DNA of 64,000 nt from Magnolia sinica (Eukaryota; Streptophyta; Magnoliopsida; Magnoliales; Magnoliaceae): positions 6,820,001 to 6,884,000 of the forward strand of contig NC_080577.1 in assembly GCF_029962835.1 (NCBI RefSeq), in the 5' to 3' direction. The translations under genes and the position numbers were made by a program. Numbering within the stretch: position 1 is the first letter of the stretch; every line of letters starts with the position of its first letter. Below are positions 1-12,794 of the stretch, one piece after another. The notes under the pieces are model-generated. The model was not told the DNA's origin. It saw nothing but the letters and a program-made list of their open reading frames with translations, and ran no database searches.

Positions 1-329
1 TCAGGCGAGAGAGCCATTTGTTTTTGAATTTAAAAGGCCTAGGACCCCAATATTTGTCTTCAACCTCCGAAAGGATAGGTTTTTGGTCGGAGATTGGCTT
101 GGGGAGGATCTCTCACCTCTAGAGAGGAAGCGCTGCAATCAGTCACTGTCCACCAAGAACTGGTCCAAACTGTACATAGCTGGTGAGCTGTATAATCCCT
201 GACTAACTTGGTTAGTGAAGCCCTAAAATTATCCTTTCCCAAGCCATGAGATGCTTCCAAGTGTCTCAATCTTAGCCACACAATTCCAGAGCCTTTAGAA
301 GCCTTTTGGAGCCATCTGTATATCCTAAC
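1..329 (-). pseudogene. LINE ORF2 fragment, end of endonuclease domain (partial at window edge)
   Basis: Read on the minus strand, this block resembles the last third of the AP-type endonuclease of a plant L1 ORF2. A 'SLDQFLVDSD' segment matches the usual 'LDRFLVS.DW' motif. It is followed in a shifted frame by 'LPKPISDQKPI', the catalytic 'PISDH.PI' site with the His replaced by Gln, then 'GPRPFKFKNKW'. Stops and frame changes show decay. The reverse transcriptase would lie left of the window. It belongs to the same minus-strand LINE as the pieces at 1556-3184 and 7560-8750. Recognition is by motif only. Confidence 0.6.
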
Positions 330-734
330 CACTGTTTTAAATAGCGAATAGTGTGTAAAGTGGTGCTCACTTCTCTGAAGCATGAGGCGTAAGGTACATA
401 GCCTGCAACCAAATGCAACCTAAAGTAATAAGAAAGGTCAATGATGAAGTATGAAGGTAAAGTAAGAGCGACAAAACTGATTTAATATTGTTACTTGTAT
501 TATTTTACCAAAAGCATTGAAAAGATTAGCTAATTTTAATTGAAATAGAAAAATGTAACAAATCATGTGAGCTCTGTAGTGTTTGACATAGTCTAGCTAG
601 CATGTATATGCGAATTATCATGTAGCATAGGCCATGTGTGACTTAGGCTATTTTGATGAGCTTCGTAGCGTTAAGGCTAAGCTACGGTACGTCGCATAAG
701 CTACAACTAAATAGCATAGCTATTTAAAACACTG
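330..734. mobile_element. hAT-type MITE, 405 bp, with 8-bp target duplication
   Basis: The element begins CACTGTTTTAAATAGC and ends with the inverted copy GCTATTTAAAACACTG, 15 of 16 bases matching. It is flanked by atcctaac (322-329) and atcctgac (735-742), an 8-bp duplication with one mismatch, as expected for hAT. It has no coding capacity. The inside is AT-rich with several 'tagcta/gcatag' short inverted words. It interrupts the endonuclease region of the LINE. Confidence 0.75.
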
Positions 735-1555
735 ATCCTGACAACCCCTGGATTTCCTCAATTTACACCCAAACCAACCATTTGACCCCTAGAATCCCGC
801 CACTTGTGAATCATCCACACTTCTCCTACCCTTTAGAACACTCCCCAACCTCTCTTCAAATTACAGGCTTGGACCCTTCTCTATAAATAGACACCTCTTA
901 CTACAAGAGAGGGGTCTTTGCCTCAAAATTTGTGAGCCCCCTAGCCTTTCTTTAAGTTCCTAGTCCAAATACTTAGAAAAATCCTGCAAATCTTATAGAG
1001 AAACATGAGAACATGAGCAAGGGGCTAAGGGCTTGGGAATCCCATCCTTCTCAAGGCCATGGAGTAAAGCTCTACTCTGGGAATGGTGAGCCGAGGCTTC
1101 GGTAACCTTGTGGGGTAGATGATTCACTTGTTCTTTTCCCTCACTTCTCTTAGAGGACTACATAAAGCAAGACCCTTCTTCAAGAAATATTGCAATTTCA
1201 GTCCATGGAGCTCAAGTTGAAGCCCACAAGCACATGCATTTTTGAAGATCAAAGCTTCATCTAAGCCACGAGAAGACAATGAGCGATGAAATTGCCACAT
1301 TCCCAAGCTTCCCCTCTTCTTCTCCGTTCAAATTTTTCCTTCTTTCCTTTTATCTTTTCTTTTACTGTTGGGATGCAAGCTAACCGTTTGTGAAGTTCTG
1401 ATTGTTGGAATTTCCTTCTCCTCAAGTAGAGAACATATCTTTGTAGGTAGAGTAGGGTGTCTAACTCCTTCCTACTCCATACTTGTGGTCCTCGGAAGAG
1501 TGGCGTGGAGACCAAATTGGAGTCAGTTCTTTGGAATCAAGGAGATTCCTCTCTT
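735..1555. other. Unidentified insertion within the LINE, possibly an LTR fragment
   Basis: The LINE endonuclease reading stops near 1556 and resumes at 329, so this block (with the MITE) is foreign to the LINE. A TATA-like tataaatag lies at 882-890 on the plus strand, followed by a C/T-rich leader, which looks like an LTR promoter. The left edge could be TG at 739. I found no matching right edge, target duplication or primer-binding site. The longest open frames have no recognisable domain. Confidence 0.35.
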
Positions 1556-1872
1556 TGATTTTTAGAAACAAACAAGTATTCTAGCCATCCTCGAACTAGA
1601 CATGAAAAAGGTTAGTGTCGACTGTAGGCCTTTGTCACTACATTGACAGTCCCATATAGTGATCAAACCCCCAGCCATGCAACCACAACTTTAGCTATCC
1701 ACTTACTAGTTTTTATACCCTAAATCGTAGATACAAGATCATTATTTACTGCTTCCACTTTGGACTCCTGAATGAACAAGATGTGAGCCTTCTTCTTTCT
1801 TACCAATTGGTGAATTGCTCTTACCTTATCAGGAGACCCTAGGCCTCTAGTGTACCATGACAGAATCTTCAT
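1556..1872 (-). pseudogene. LINE (L1-type) ORF2, N-terminal endonuclease start
   Basis: ATG at 1872 opens a frame beginning 'MKILSWYTRGLGSPDK', the hallmark start of plant L1 ORF2. The normal 'SWN.RGLG' has Tyr in place of the catalytic Asn. It continues to 'ILFIQESKVE', where the Glu of the QES motif is the metal-binding residue. Several in-frame stops follow, and readable similarity ends near 1556 where other DNA is inserted. The end of ORF1 overlaps this start by 26 bases (ORF1 stop at 1847), the compact ORF1/ORF2 junction usual in L1 elements. Confidence 0.7.
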
Positions 1873-3184
1873 TTAGAACTGCCTTCATCTTGACCCTACT
1901 GCATTTTGATTCCTTTCTTCCCTCATCTTTCAAAAAATTGTGCTCTTGTAGCTTATCAAATGATGTTAGCCTCTGAGCTTGCCTAACCAACTTGGGCTTC
2001 CGCTTCCCTGGCTCTCTTGTGTCCTTTTTGTCTAAATCCTTGAACACTTGGTTTGGGTGTACAGTCATGACCCCCAGCTTTATCGCCACTGTATCTATCC
2101 TCCTTGGACTTGGGTCAATTTGGGAATCTGCCTCTAATGCTTTCGTAGATGATGCAACCTCTACCCATAACGCATCTTTCTTCAGTATACTGATTTGTCC
2201 TCCACTTTGAAAGTTTTCTCCCATGGCATTGATCCAATGGGGATTACCTCTGATGTAACTGGTGAGGTGTGATTACCTCCAATATTACTGGTGAGGGGCC
2301 TTTCTTCTCTTGATGCACGGAGTCCCCTGGATCGAATTTTACGAGAATCACTTCCAGTTGAGGAGGGTGATGAACTGTTCAGCTTCTTTTGGCCTCTGTC
2401 CATCGCTTCTGAAGCCTTCCACTCTGGTATTTCGGATGTTTGCTTCGATGATCCCATGCTTCCAATTGCGATGTCGGGTTCCTTCCAAAAGGGCTCACCA
2501 CTGCCTTGGCTAGTTCTAGGAGTAGTGGATGGCCAAGTTTTGGAACGTTGCGATTCCTTCTTTCTGTAGTTCTCCTTGGTGGATGATATTTCCTAAGAAT
2601 GATGGCTTTGGGTCTACTAAAATCCGAGCGTTGAGTTCCAATTCTACAATGGGACCATTGTCACTATCCACATGATTATCTTGGATTATAGGTCGAGGTG
2701 TACTACGTATATAAGATTTCAAGAAACACAATCCACTCTCACTATAAGATGAGAACTTGTCCACTCGAAAAGAGTCCTCTTCGTAAGGGGGATGGAAAAT
2801 CTCATTTCGCTATATAAAATGGTCATTAAGTTGATACAGGTGCAAATTGAGAATATTTCCTAAAGCAAGATATGCCTTCCTTTCCGTATGATGTGTGGTT
2901 GTGATAGTCGGCGAGTAGGTGGGACATGACTTTGCCTTTCTTGGGACCACTACCGGTTTGTGACACTTAGTAGTGTTAGGCGGCAGGTAGGTGAAATGCA
3001 TCCTTCGAGCCTTTTGTCTGTGACACGTTGACTACTGCACAACTTGCTTGAGTTAGCAGCAGTAGCTGGTGGGCCCATCATGTGGTTGGTGTTGAACTTG
3101 GCTCTTTGTTGTCACCACAATCTTGCTATTCACGTGCTGACATAGATTAGGAGTTTCCATGTTGTCATTTTCCTTTGTTCCTTT
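1847..3184 (-). pseudogene. LINE ORF1, C-terminal part
   Basis: Minus-strand open stretches at 2764-2516, 2457-2182 and 2224-1847 run in the same direction with frame changes between them. They are rich in Ser, Lys and Arg ('SSSPSSTGSDSRKIRSRG'), typical of the disordered tail of plant L1 ORF1. Their position just upstream of the ORF2 start is the main reason for the call. The N-terminal part lies at 7560-8750, beyond the hAT insertion. Confidence 0.5.
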
Positions 3185-3589
3185 CAATGTTGTCAAAAGT
3201 GATTGCTTAAGCGATTATGAGATCTCGCATAAGGATCAACATATGGTATATGCGATGGTCGCATATGGCATATGTGATGTATGCGATCGCATATCGTATA
3301 ATGCAATCGCAGATGCTCCAATGGTCAGAAATATAACCATTGGAGCATAATAATAATAATTATTATTTTTAAAGTTTGGTGCTTTTGTCTATAGAAAGGC
3401 ACTCCCCCCCTTCTCCATTTGCAATATATCTTTTCCGAAGCTCTCATACACTCTCTTGCTATCATTCTAAAGCATTCTAAATCTCTCTAATCCCATATTT
3501 TATTCTCTCTTTCATATTTCACTTGAAGACAAGATCAAGAAGCAAGAAGACAAGATCACAATTCACAACTCTCTATTTATTCTCTTATT

Positions 3590-3633
<44 letters not shown>

Positions 3634-3689
3634 TCTCTAATCTATTTACTCTCTCTTTCTCTCTCTTCTTTAATTCCCTTTTATTTTCT

Positions 3690-3724
<35 letters not shown>

Positions 3725-4503
3725 CTCTAATTCCCTAATTCTCTTTTATTTTCTTTTTCACTCCCTTCTCCAATTTATTTACTCTCTCTCTCTCTATTCT
3801 CTAATTCTCTTTTATTTTCTTATTTACTCTCTTCTCCAATTTATTTACTCTCTCTATCTCTATTCTCTAATTCTCTTTTATTTTCATATGCACTCTCTCT
3901 CTTTCTTTCTCTCTTCTCTAATCTATTATCTAATTCTCTAATATGTTCTCTCCCTATTCTCTTCTTCTCTATTCTAATATATTATCCAATCTCATTGCCT
4001 AAACTCTCAACTATCAACTCTCATACTCTCATCCGATCTCTCAATCTTTCTTTCCTTAGCATCTATTTCTAATCTCTACTCTAAGTTCTAACTTGTATGA
4101 TCTATTTCTTTCATTAGCATTCTCAAGACTCAAGAGATTCATAGAACAAGTCAACTCAAGAGTCAAGTGACAAGCACACTCAAGAGTCAAGTCACCCAAC
4201 ATTCAACATTATTTTGTTTTATTGTCATTTGCAAATTGAAATTGGACAAGTGTATTGTGTATTTTTGTTTGTGTAATTAGTAATTACTAATTAGTGTATC
4301 ATTCATTCATTCTTAGTTTCTCGTTTCTAGTTTCTACTCATTTATTTATTTATTTATTATCAAGCACCAAGATTGAAGACATTTACATCAAGATTCAAGA
4401 CTCAAGACTCAAGACTTTAAGAGTTTCAACTTTCAAGACTTTCAAATGCAAGAGTTAAGACTTCATTTCAAGAATCAAGATTTTAAGATTGTAACTCACC
4501 ACC

Positions 4504-4574
<71 letters not shown>

Positions 4575-4625
4575 TAACTCTACAACTATAGTGAGACACT
4601 CTCTTCCTCTCTCTCTCTATCTATA
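3590..4625. repeat. CT-rich low-complexity tract with (CT)n and (CA)n microsatellites
   Basis: Repeated (CT)n runs occur at about 3594-3632, 3690-3722 and 3780-3800, with variants of 'ctctaattctcttttattttc' in tandem-like array. A (CT)n-(CA)n compound microsatellite lies at about 4509-4571. Open frames here are simple-sequence artefacts. It sits in the non-coding 5' part of the hAT element. Confidence 0.85.
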
Positions 4626-5249
4626 TATTAGTATAATAGCATTTAATATGTAGTATTTAGTCATTAATATTTACTATTTAGTAACTAATTTAATATTTTG
4701 TAGTTATACTAACTACTTACTAGTTAGTATTTAACTAGTAGCTAGCATATAGCTTATTTGTTGTTTCATGTCTTCATTGTTTGTCTAATACACACTCATA
4801 CACTAGTACACTACGGTCACTACCTACTACGTAGAGTCATCATCGTGTCTTCTTTCCAATCTTCTACCTTGAAACCAAAGTCAAATGACCTGGGTTAGAA
4901 GTACGAGCACTATCGAAGTGCCGATGAAAAGTCTCAGGTAGTGTGTGAGCTACGCAGATACATAAGTTACAGTGGTATTGGATGACATAAACACTACACT
5001 GTGCACGCATCGAGATTGAATGCAAAGAGCCTATGGACATGGGCTTATAGATAGGTGGTGTAGACCACATCCGAAAGATGTGGTTGACTAAAGGGGTAAG
5101 GGTAAAGGACCCGCCCAAACCACTTTAGAAAATCGATGTAAGAAGAAAGATAGAAAAGTCAACGATTCAATACATTATAAAGTTGTTGTATCTAGCTGGT
5201 ATAACTTTTAACATAGTGAAGATAAAGAATTTCAAAGTAATGGCTGAAG

Positions 5250-7230
5250 CTATAAGTCAATTTAGACCCGACTTGAAAATTTGTTCTTATTATGAAGTGA
5301 GGGCGAGTTGCTAAAAAAGGTGGTGGAGTTTGCTAGGAACTTTATCTCTGGATACAAAGAAAGTTGGAAAATCTATGGTTGTTCATTAATGGCCAATGGA
5401 TGGACCGATAGATCTAGTCGGACATTGATACACTTTCTTGTAAATTGTCCAAATGGGACTATGTTTTTTAAGTCCGTTATGCATCGGCCCATTCCTACAC
5501 GGTTGGTTATTTATTCAAATTGTTAGATTGTATAGTTGAAGAGGTAGGAGATGAATATGTTGTCCAAGTTGTCACGGACAACGCAATTAATTATGCAGTT
5601 GTTGGTCGCCTTCTTATGGAGAAGAGTCGACTTTTATTTTTGAACACCATGCCCGGCACATTGTATTGATTTGATATTAGAAGATGTAGGTAGGTTGTAT
5701 GTTAAGGTAATTGCTAGGGTTAGGAGAATCACGATTTTTATGCACAAGCATGCCATTCTTCTCCATCACATGAGAAACCAACTTGGGGGTAATTTGCTTC
5801 ATTCGGCCGTGACTAGATTTGTAACAACTTTCTTAACACTACAAATGTTAAATTCAAAGAAAGCTAAACTTAGGACCTTTGTTGTTCCAACCGATTGGAA
5901 TAATGGACCATGGTCAAAGAAAGCCGAAGGAAAGTTAGTCCAACAAACGATTATTTTCCAATCATTTTGGAATCAAGTGGTAAAGGCCTTAATTCATCCG
6001 AATCCTTAGTAAGTGTGTTGCGAATTGTGGACGATGATGAAAAGCCACCCATGGGCCATATCTACAATGCAGTGGAGATGACCAGAAATAAAATCGTGGA
6101 ACAACTCAACTATAAAGAAATCATGGAACACTTCAACTATAAAGAAATCATGAAACACTTTAACTATAAAGAACGTGATTACAAGCCCATCCTAAATATT
6201 ATAAATGCTAGATGGGGCAGCTAAATATCATCCCCATTATATTCGGCTACCTACATCCCCATGATTTCTTTGCGATGCATATCGTTGGATTTCTTCACGC
6301 TTTAAAAATAATGGTTCTAGAGAAAGAAGAACATGATAGATTTTCTTGAGAGCTGGAGTTCTACATGAAGAGTGTAGGGATTTGGTTAAGAGAGATTGTT
6401 ATTAGGCATAGGAGTATGAAATTGTCATGTAAATATGCAATTCTATGAAGTTTTACAACTTACAATGTAAGAAGTTTATGTGAGAAATGTCTGACTTAAA
6501 CTTATTTGCTCAGTGGACTAGTGGTCTATGTATGGAGTTGACCCGACTAGGAGGGATTTGACACTAAAGAAGTTGGCCATGAGAATTCTTGGCCTCGCGT
6601 GTTCTTCAAGCGGTTGTGAGCGCAACTGGACTACATTCGAGTCGGTAAGTTTTAAAACTAAAAGTTTTGTAATTCACTTTCAATTTCAAATTTCAATGCT
6701 AAATTGCTAATTCACATTTAATTGAAATTTCTAAATGTTATGCAGATTCACACGAAAAAAGAAGAAGAGGAATTGTCTTGATCAAAAGAAATTCAATGAC
6801 CCGGTCTTCGTTCAATATCACCAGAAGCTGCAGGAAAGATTTTAGTCTAGGCGAGAAAAGCTTGGATTCTATGATCCTATCAGCCTATATGATTTGGAGG
6901 TAGAAAGCGAGTGGCTTGTGGAGACAGATGATCCAATATTTGCTGGTGAGTCCCTTAAACGGGCCTAAGTCGAAGACGCCACTTATGGATTGACATCTGG
7001 TGAATGTTCTCAATGGCAGAGAAGAGGGGTGTGTAGTAGCATGAGGGCTACTAGCTGTCAAGGAGAGGAAGATGATATTGAGATTGAAGAAGTACAAGAC
7101 CATTAGATATGGATGGGCAATTTGTATATACAGATAATGAAGAAAGAGAAGAAGATGAAGTGTACGTTGAAGAAGGAGATGAATCTGACGACGACGACGA
7201 TGATGGTGGTGATGTGCCACAATGGGAGAG
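5250..7230 (+). pseudogene. hAT transposase pseudogene (DUF659 and C-terminal dimerisation domains)
   Basis: Cut-and-paste transposase of the hAT superfamily, inactive here. At 5308-5526 'WKIYGCSLMANGWTDRSSRT' and 'LVNCPNGTMFFKSV' match the DUF659 core. 'VQVVTDNAINY' near 5570 is the next catalytic block. 5671-6010 carries 'DLILEDVGRL' and 'TRFVTTFLTLQ'. 5910-6224 has 'VLRIVDDDEKPPMGHIY'. At 6528-6644 'LACSSSGCERNWTTFES' is the hAT dimerisation motif, followed by a likely intron (GT at 6645, AG before 6744) and 'IHTKKRN'. An acidic tail ends near 7220. Frames shift and stops occur several times. The BED zinc finger expected upstream was not found. Confidence 0.75.
6103..6172 (+). repeat. Three copies of a 24-bp in-frame repeat in the hAT transposase
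   Basis: The unit 'aactataaagaaatcatg' with its following bases occurs three times in a row, coding 'FNYKEIMK/EH' repeats. The multiple of three keeps the frame. Confidence 0.8.
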
Positions 7231-7559
7231 GGAACATTGTATATGGTAAATTAGTAGTTTCTAGATTTTGTTTACCAATAAAATTATTATATTTTTATTA
7301 ATAAGTTGTTGAGTGATTAATTTTTGGTTTTTTACTTCTTCTAGTTAATGGTTTATTTACTTATTAGTTATTATAACTTAGGTGGCATAGTAATAGTACA
7401 AATTAGATTGAAAATTGAAATAGATAAACAAAACCAAACTGGAGTAGTTAAAGTTTGTATGGGGAAAAAAAGATTCCCTCCCCCTCCCTTCACTCTCTTA
7501 TGCAAAGCGATCAAGCACAAGCAATCGTTTAGGATCGCTTATGCCATTTGACATCACCG

Positions 7560-8750
7560 GTTCCCCCATTGTATCCCTCCCCTCGTAGCTTTATCAATAG
7601 GTCATCCAAGAGGTCCCTTCCATGATGCCTCCATTCCCCTATTGCATGAATCAGGAAGTGTCTATAAGCCACCAACAACCTTTCACTTTCTCTTAGCTTA
7701 TCTACATTCGGAGCATAGGTTTTTTCCCTCAGAAAGTCCACCTTGCTCCTAGTGATAGATATGGGTTCCACTTCTAGCACCTTCCCATGGTACTCGCCCA
7801 ACTCTTGGAAGGTCTCAATGAATCATGTTTAGAGAGGGATCTTGAAGAGGCAGATCTATGTCACCTTGCTTTTTGGCAATAGCTCTTCTATCCAAGGAAG
7901 TATGGCTTCTATATCCTTGTGGACTGGGTTACCACTCTGCCAAGATTTTTCCATCTTGCTCGAGAGGAATTTGAAAAGAATGCGGTGGTCGTAGAGTTTT
8001 AGGATCTTAACTTGTCCTGCGAGCCTTGAAGATGTCCATATGTGCATTTTTTGTAATATTTCTTCATCAACTTCCCTAGAAGTCACTTCTACAAGGGAGG
8101 CTTTGAGGAGTACCCTCTTGTTTTCGACGATTCCAAATCCATTGCTGCATAATTCCCTGCTACATTTCTCCTTGGCCTACCCATTCTTTTAGGCCTATGT
8201 TTGGGCAAGACTTTGTTGAAGACTTCTCCTTTGCTTCTGGTAGGAAGGCCCCTATTGTTTTGAGCAGGTGGAGCTGGCCATTCGATGGTCTCATTACTAG
8301 GGATGGCATCCCTAGGAATGATTTTGCTTGATCCAGCATCTCCTCCTTTGGAATTTGGAGAGTTCCTCTCCTTCTTCGAGAACTCCACGCCTCGATTCCA
8401 CCATTGGAACTTGATATTTTTGATACATTCAATGGCTTAATAGGCCTCGTCCCGAAATCTGAACTTGACGAAGTCGATTCTTTGATGCTTGGATCTGGAT
8501 CCATCTTTTGGAAGGAAGATGTTCTTCACTCATCTGCACTCTTTAAACAAAGATTTCACCTCCTCCGCCAAGGCCCTAAACAGAATGTTGGAGATTAAGA
8601 GTGTTATGAGTTCACCATGGGCTTTCCTCGTGGTTCTCCACCCTCTCTCATCCATATGTGGTCTGCCATTCTCTAAGCCCTACCTGGAAAAGAAAGGAGT
8701 TGCCACTAGGCGAAAAGGCTTAAAATATATGGAAAGCTGGAATCCATAGA
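7560..8750 (-). pseudogene. LINE ORF1, N-terminal part with RRM-like domain
   Basis: Minus-strand translation of about 8600-8360 gives an RNA-recognition-motif-like stretch: 'LAEEVKSLFKECR', then after one stop 'VKNIFLPKDGSRSKHQRIDF', 'VKFRFRDEAY', a second stop, and 'AIECIKN'. Plant L1 ORF1 proteins of one lineage begin with just such an RRM. A basic Ser/Arg-rich linker follows, and further downstream (8086-7856) is a more ordered block ('VKILKLYDHRILFKFLSSKM'). Two stops inside the RRM and later frame changes make it a pseudogene. It is separated from the rest of ORF1 by the hAT insertion. Confidence 0.6.
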
Positions 8751-9540
<790 letters not shown>

Positions 9541-9757
9541 CTTGGTACTTCTCATGGTTGGCGACTCGCTGAGTCAATCGGGACTCCCCTTAGTGAACCC
9601 GTTTTTTATCCCCCACTGAGTTAAAAATGGTGTAGATTCAGTGGGGATCAAAATCTAACATGACTCGGTGAGTTTGTCTGAGTTTTTTATTGACTTACTT
9701 ACCGTTCCAGGTTTTAAAAATTGGAGTCGTGAATGCATGAAATAAGTTGCAAATCCC

Positions 9758-10165
9758 GGGCTTTGCTAAGTGCACATGTATGTGCAACAAAGATCGTGTA
9801 TATGCCACACGTGCAAGTATGTGTGTGCGTGGGTTAAAAAATAAGTATGGCATGACAGGTCCAAGATCCAATCCATCCATTAGAACGACACTACTATATT
9901 GATGCCCTAGCACAAGAAACCAATTGATCCACTAGTCAGGTGGGCCACATTTTGTGAAAAGAAAATGTATGGTCCTGAAAAACTTGGCTGGAATTTTATA
10001 ACCATCCACCTGCTTTCAACATTGGGGCCTATATGCAAGTTGGACTCCACTCATTTTTGGGAAAACATGAACAAGGTCTGACCAACGTGATGGATGGATT
10101 GGATCTCGCACATGTGTGGGGTGTACATGAGTTTTGTTGCACACGTGTGCGCTTAGCAAAGCTCA
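9758..10165. mobile_element. Mutator-like MITE, 408 bp, with long terminal inverted repeats
   Basis: The left arm starts gggctttgctaagtgcacat and the inverted right arm starts tgagctttgctaagcgcaca. The similarity continues for about 60 bases through 'gtgcaacaaa' and 'ccacac.tg'. Flanks gcaaatccc (9749-9757) and acggatccc (10166-10174) agree at 6 of 9 bases, fitting a worn 9-bp Mutator-type duplication. No coding region. Confidence 0.6.
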
Positions 10166-12216
10166 ACGGATCCCAGATTAGAATATTTTAGGGTTTTTAA
10201 GACAATCTCTTGCATGACTCTGACATGAATGGAGGATTACATGTGGATGAGATCATCTGATGTACCACCTTGTTTTTCTACCAGGCCCCCAAAATCAGGT
10301 TGATGAAAAGCTGATCTCATCTGGTGTGCCACCTTGTTTTTATATGGGGGCCCAAAATCAGGCTGATGAAAAGCTCATATGGGCTACACCACTAGGAACA
10401 GTTGAGATGGAAACTCCCACCATTAAAATCTTCCAAAATGTGTTTGGGGTCCACCGTGGTGTGACATTCCATCAAATTCACTAATCTCATGCACCATGCT
10501 AGGATTAATTGATTCCCAGAAAATCAAGAAATTCAAAGACTCATGTTGGACAATGGACATGCCACATGAATTTGGAGTGTTTAGGCATGATTTTTTATCT
10601 TTCCCTATAGTGTTGCCACCCATGTCTTGGATTGGACTACTTTTGATCAATAGTGAAATTGTGGCGGCCCACTTTATGGACAGGTTGGATCTGATTCACA
10701 TTCTCCCTCAGGTGGTTCTCAGTTAGTTGGGAGTCATGCCTTCCACATACCTATGCGGAGTCAGGCTAGTGCAGTCCTTTTAACATAGTATTTACTATTT
10801 CAGTTTAGACACCCAGTTAGAATGGACTCTTTAGTTCCCCCTCTCTCACAACTCTCTCACCTATCTCTCTCAAGGACTATCTCCTGGTGTTTCCTACCAC
10901 CTTGTCAACATCTAAGCCATACAAGTGGGTCAATCACCTGGCGTAAAATAAGACTGATCTACTCATCTATGGGCTCAACATTAGGATGAATGGATAGCTT
11001 ATGGACAATTTGACTCAAGCCTAGTAAAGTGGATCTTCCTAAAATTTGAGATAGGCGAACTTCATGGTGGGGCTGAAATCTTGCATGGTCAAGATCTCCT
11101 ACACACCGGAACATTTGGTGGGAAGTTTTGAAACTTTAGTATTCAAAATTGTGCTCAAATTTTGTAATTTTATAAGTAATTAAGTATTTTTATTATTAAT
11201 CTATGATTTTTATAATTATAAAATTATTTAATTAGAAACAAGTGACTTGCTCGAGTCACTGCATTTACTCATCCGAGTCAAGTTCTGTGAGCCCACCGAG
11301 TTGACTCTGAGTCCCAAGTTTGTCAACCTTGGTATTTCCCCCTAAATCCTAGGATCAAAGGAGAAGCTATGATTGGTTGGGCTGATTTGGTGCAAAAGTC
11401 AACAGTGGTGGAACCCTGCCAAAACTGCATCAACAGTGAGTGGAAATTGGATTTCCGCTTGTTGTTGGCAGTTGATTGCTGACATGTGGCAGTGGAAATC
11501 CAACTTCTACTACCATGTTTTGTGAAAAAAATATCAAAAGCGGGGGTCAGGCTATGCACAACCCAGTCCCACTATTGCATTACGAGTTGAAATTTTGGCC
11601 ATTTGGCTTTGAAATGGGCTGATCTGATCTGATCTGATCTGATCAATCAGATGTTTTCTGGACTTAATAGGTGGGGTGTCTGCAGAAACTTTTCCTTGAG
11701 TGGTTGTGTTGGCTAACACAGTCCCATATAGTCTCACAATCCCAATCTTTTACTACCTCCTGTGCTGTTAAAACTTAACAGATGGATTACACTCTAGATA
11801 GGGCCTATTTCAATTGACTGTCTGTCTGCACCATTTTAATGCCGCATTACTATGATTACTCTGTATTTATTTTTTTTCTACATAGCACCAGTAGCAGTTT
11901 GTTTATTTATTACCAGAGGGCATCCTTGAATATGAAAATAAATTTAAAATGGCAGAAATGATGAGTTAGTATTTGCACAAGGAAAAATAAAGAAAGTTTA
12001 AAATAGGAGAGTGCTTTCTACTAATTTTTCTATAGAGATTTGTATTATTATAATTTTTTTAAAAATAAAATTTATACATACTTTTTAACTTTATAATTGC
12101 ATGCTGTTTACTTATGATTATAGTATAATTCAGTTCAAAACAACATGTTTAAGGAAACTTTACACTTGAAATGTTTACAAGATCACAACAAAAATGATTT
12201 ATTTACTAATTCTAGA

Positions 12217-12262
<46 letters not shown>

Positions 12263-12302
12263 AAGATCACACCAAAAATGATTTATTTACTAATTCTAGA
12301 AC

Positions 12303-12339
<37 letters not shown>

Positions 12340-12794
12340 GAGCTGACATTTCCTGCTCAGCCATCTCACTGGTTATTGAGTTAATCTTTTATCATTCAGA
12401 AAGGAAAAGATATGTTATCACAGAAACAGAAGATGCTCAACTCTCCCAGACCATTTGATTCAATAAAGAGTTCCCTGATTGTTCTGCCATCTCACTAGTG
12501 ATTGAGTCCATTTTCTATGTTTGCATGTGTATGTTGTGTTATGTTGCTAGCATTTCACTATCCCATAGAGTAAAATGCATATACAAGTATACAGCACAAT
12601 AAATGCTATGAATAATTTAGAACATTTCTGGAGAATCCTTAGACCTTTATATCTTCATCTCCTTTTTCTAAAAAATCCTTATGTTCAGCCTTCTGCTTTG
12701 ATTATTACGCCTTGTTGCAATGCATTAGATTTGCTTCTTGGTCTTCGCTATTCTTATATCAATGAAGCCCACGTATCAACATATTAATGTCTAG
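10166..12794. other. Intergenic DNA 3' of MLO copy A
   Basis: No gene recognised. Contents are a direct duplication of about 65 bases at 10254-10380 ('ccaccttgttttt...aaaatcagg.tgatgaaaagct' twice), four copies of the pentamer gatct at about 11621-11645, and the duplicated (CT)n unit at 12170-12340. The 3' end of the MLO transcript should fall in the last few hundred bases before 12795, but no polyadenylation site could be fixed. Confidence 0.6.
12170..12340. repeat. Tandem duplication of a microsatellite-containing unit (about 80 bp x 2)
   Basis: 'acaagatcacaacaaaaatg' through 'ctagaacaaat' plus (CT)n is followed at once by a near-identical copy ending in a shorter (CT)n. Two or three substitutions separate the copies. 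Confidence 0.85.

Larger units (their letters stand above)
3185..7559 (+). mobile_element. hAT element (4.4 kb), degenerate, inserted in the LINE
   Basis: The left end caatgttgtcaaaag and the inverted right end cggtgatgtcaaatg agree at 11 of 15 bases. The flanks gttccttt (3177-3184) and gttccccc (7560-7567) agree at the first five of eight bases, an eroded 8-bp hAT duplication. Inside are a (CT)n-rich leader (about 3590-4570) and a broken transposase (about 5250-7230). Outside it, LINE ORF1 pieces continue on both sides on the minus strand, so the hAT landed in the LINE. Confidence 0.6.

Noticed and set aside
60-383. 107-codon open frame on the minus strand
   Set aside because: It overlaps LINE endonuclease motifs read in other frames and crosses the MITE border at 330, so it is chance.
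3523-3738. Leu/Ser-rich open frame
   Set aside because: It is a translation of (CT)n repeats.
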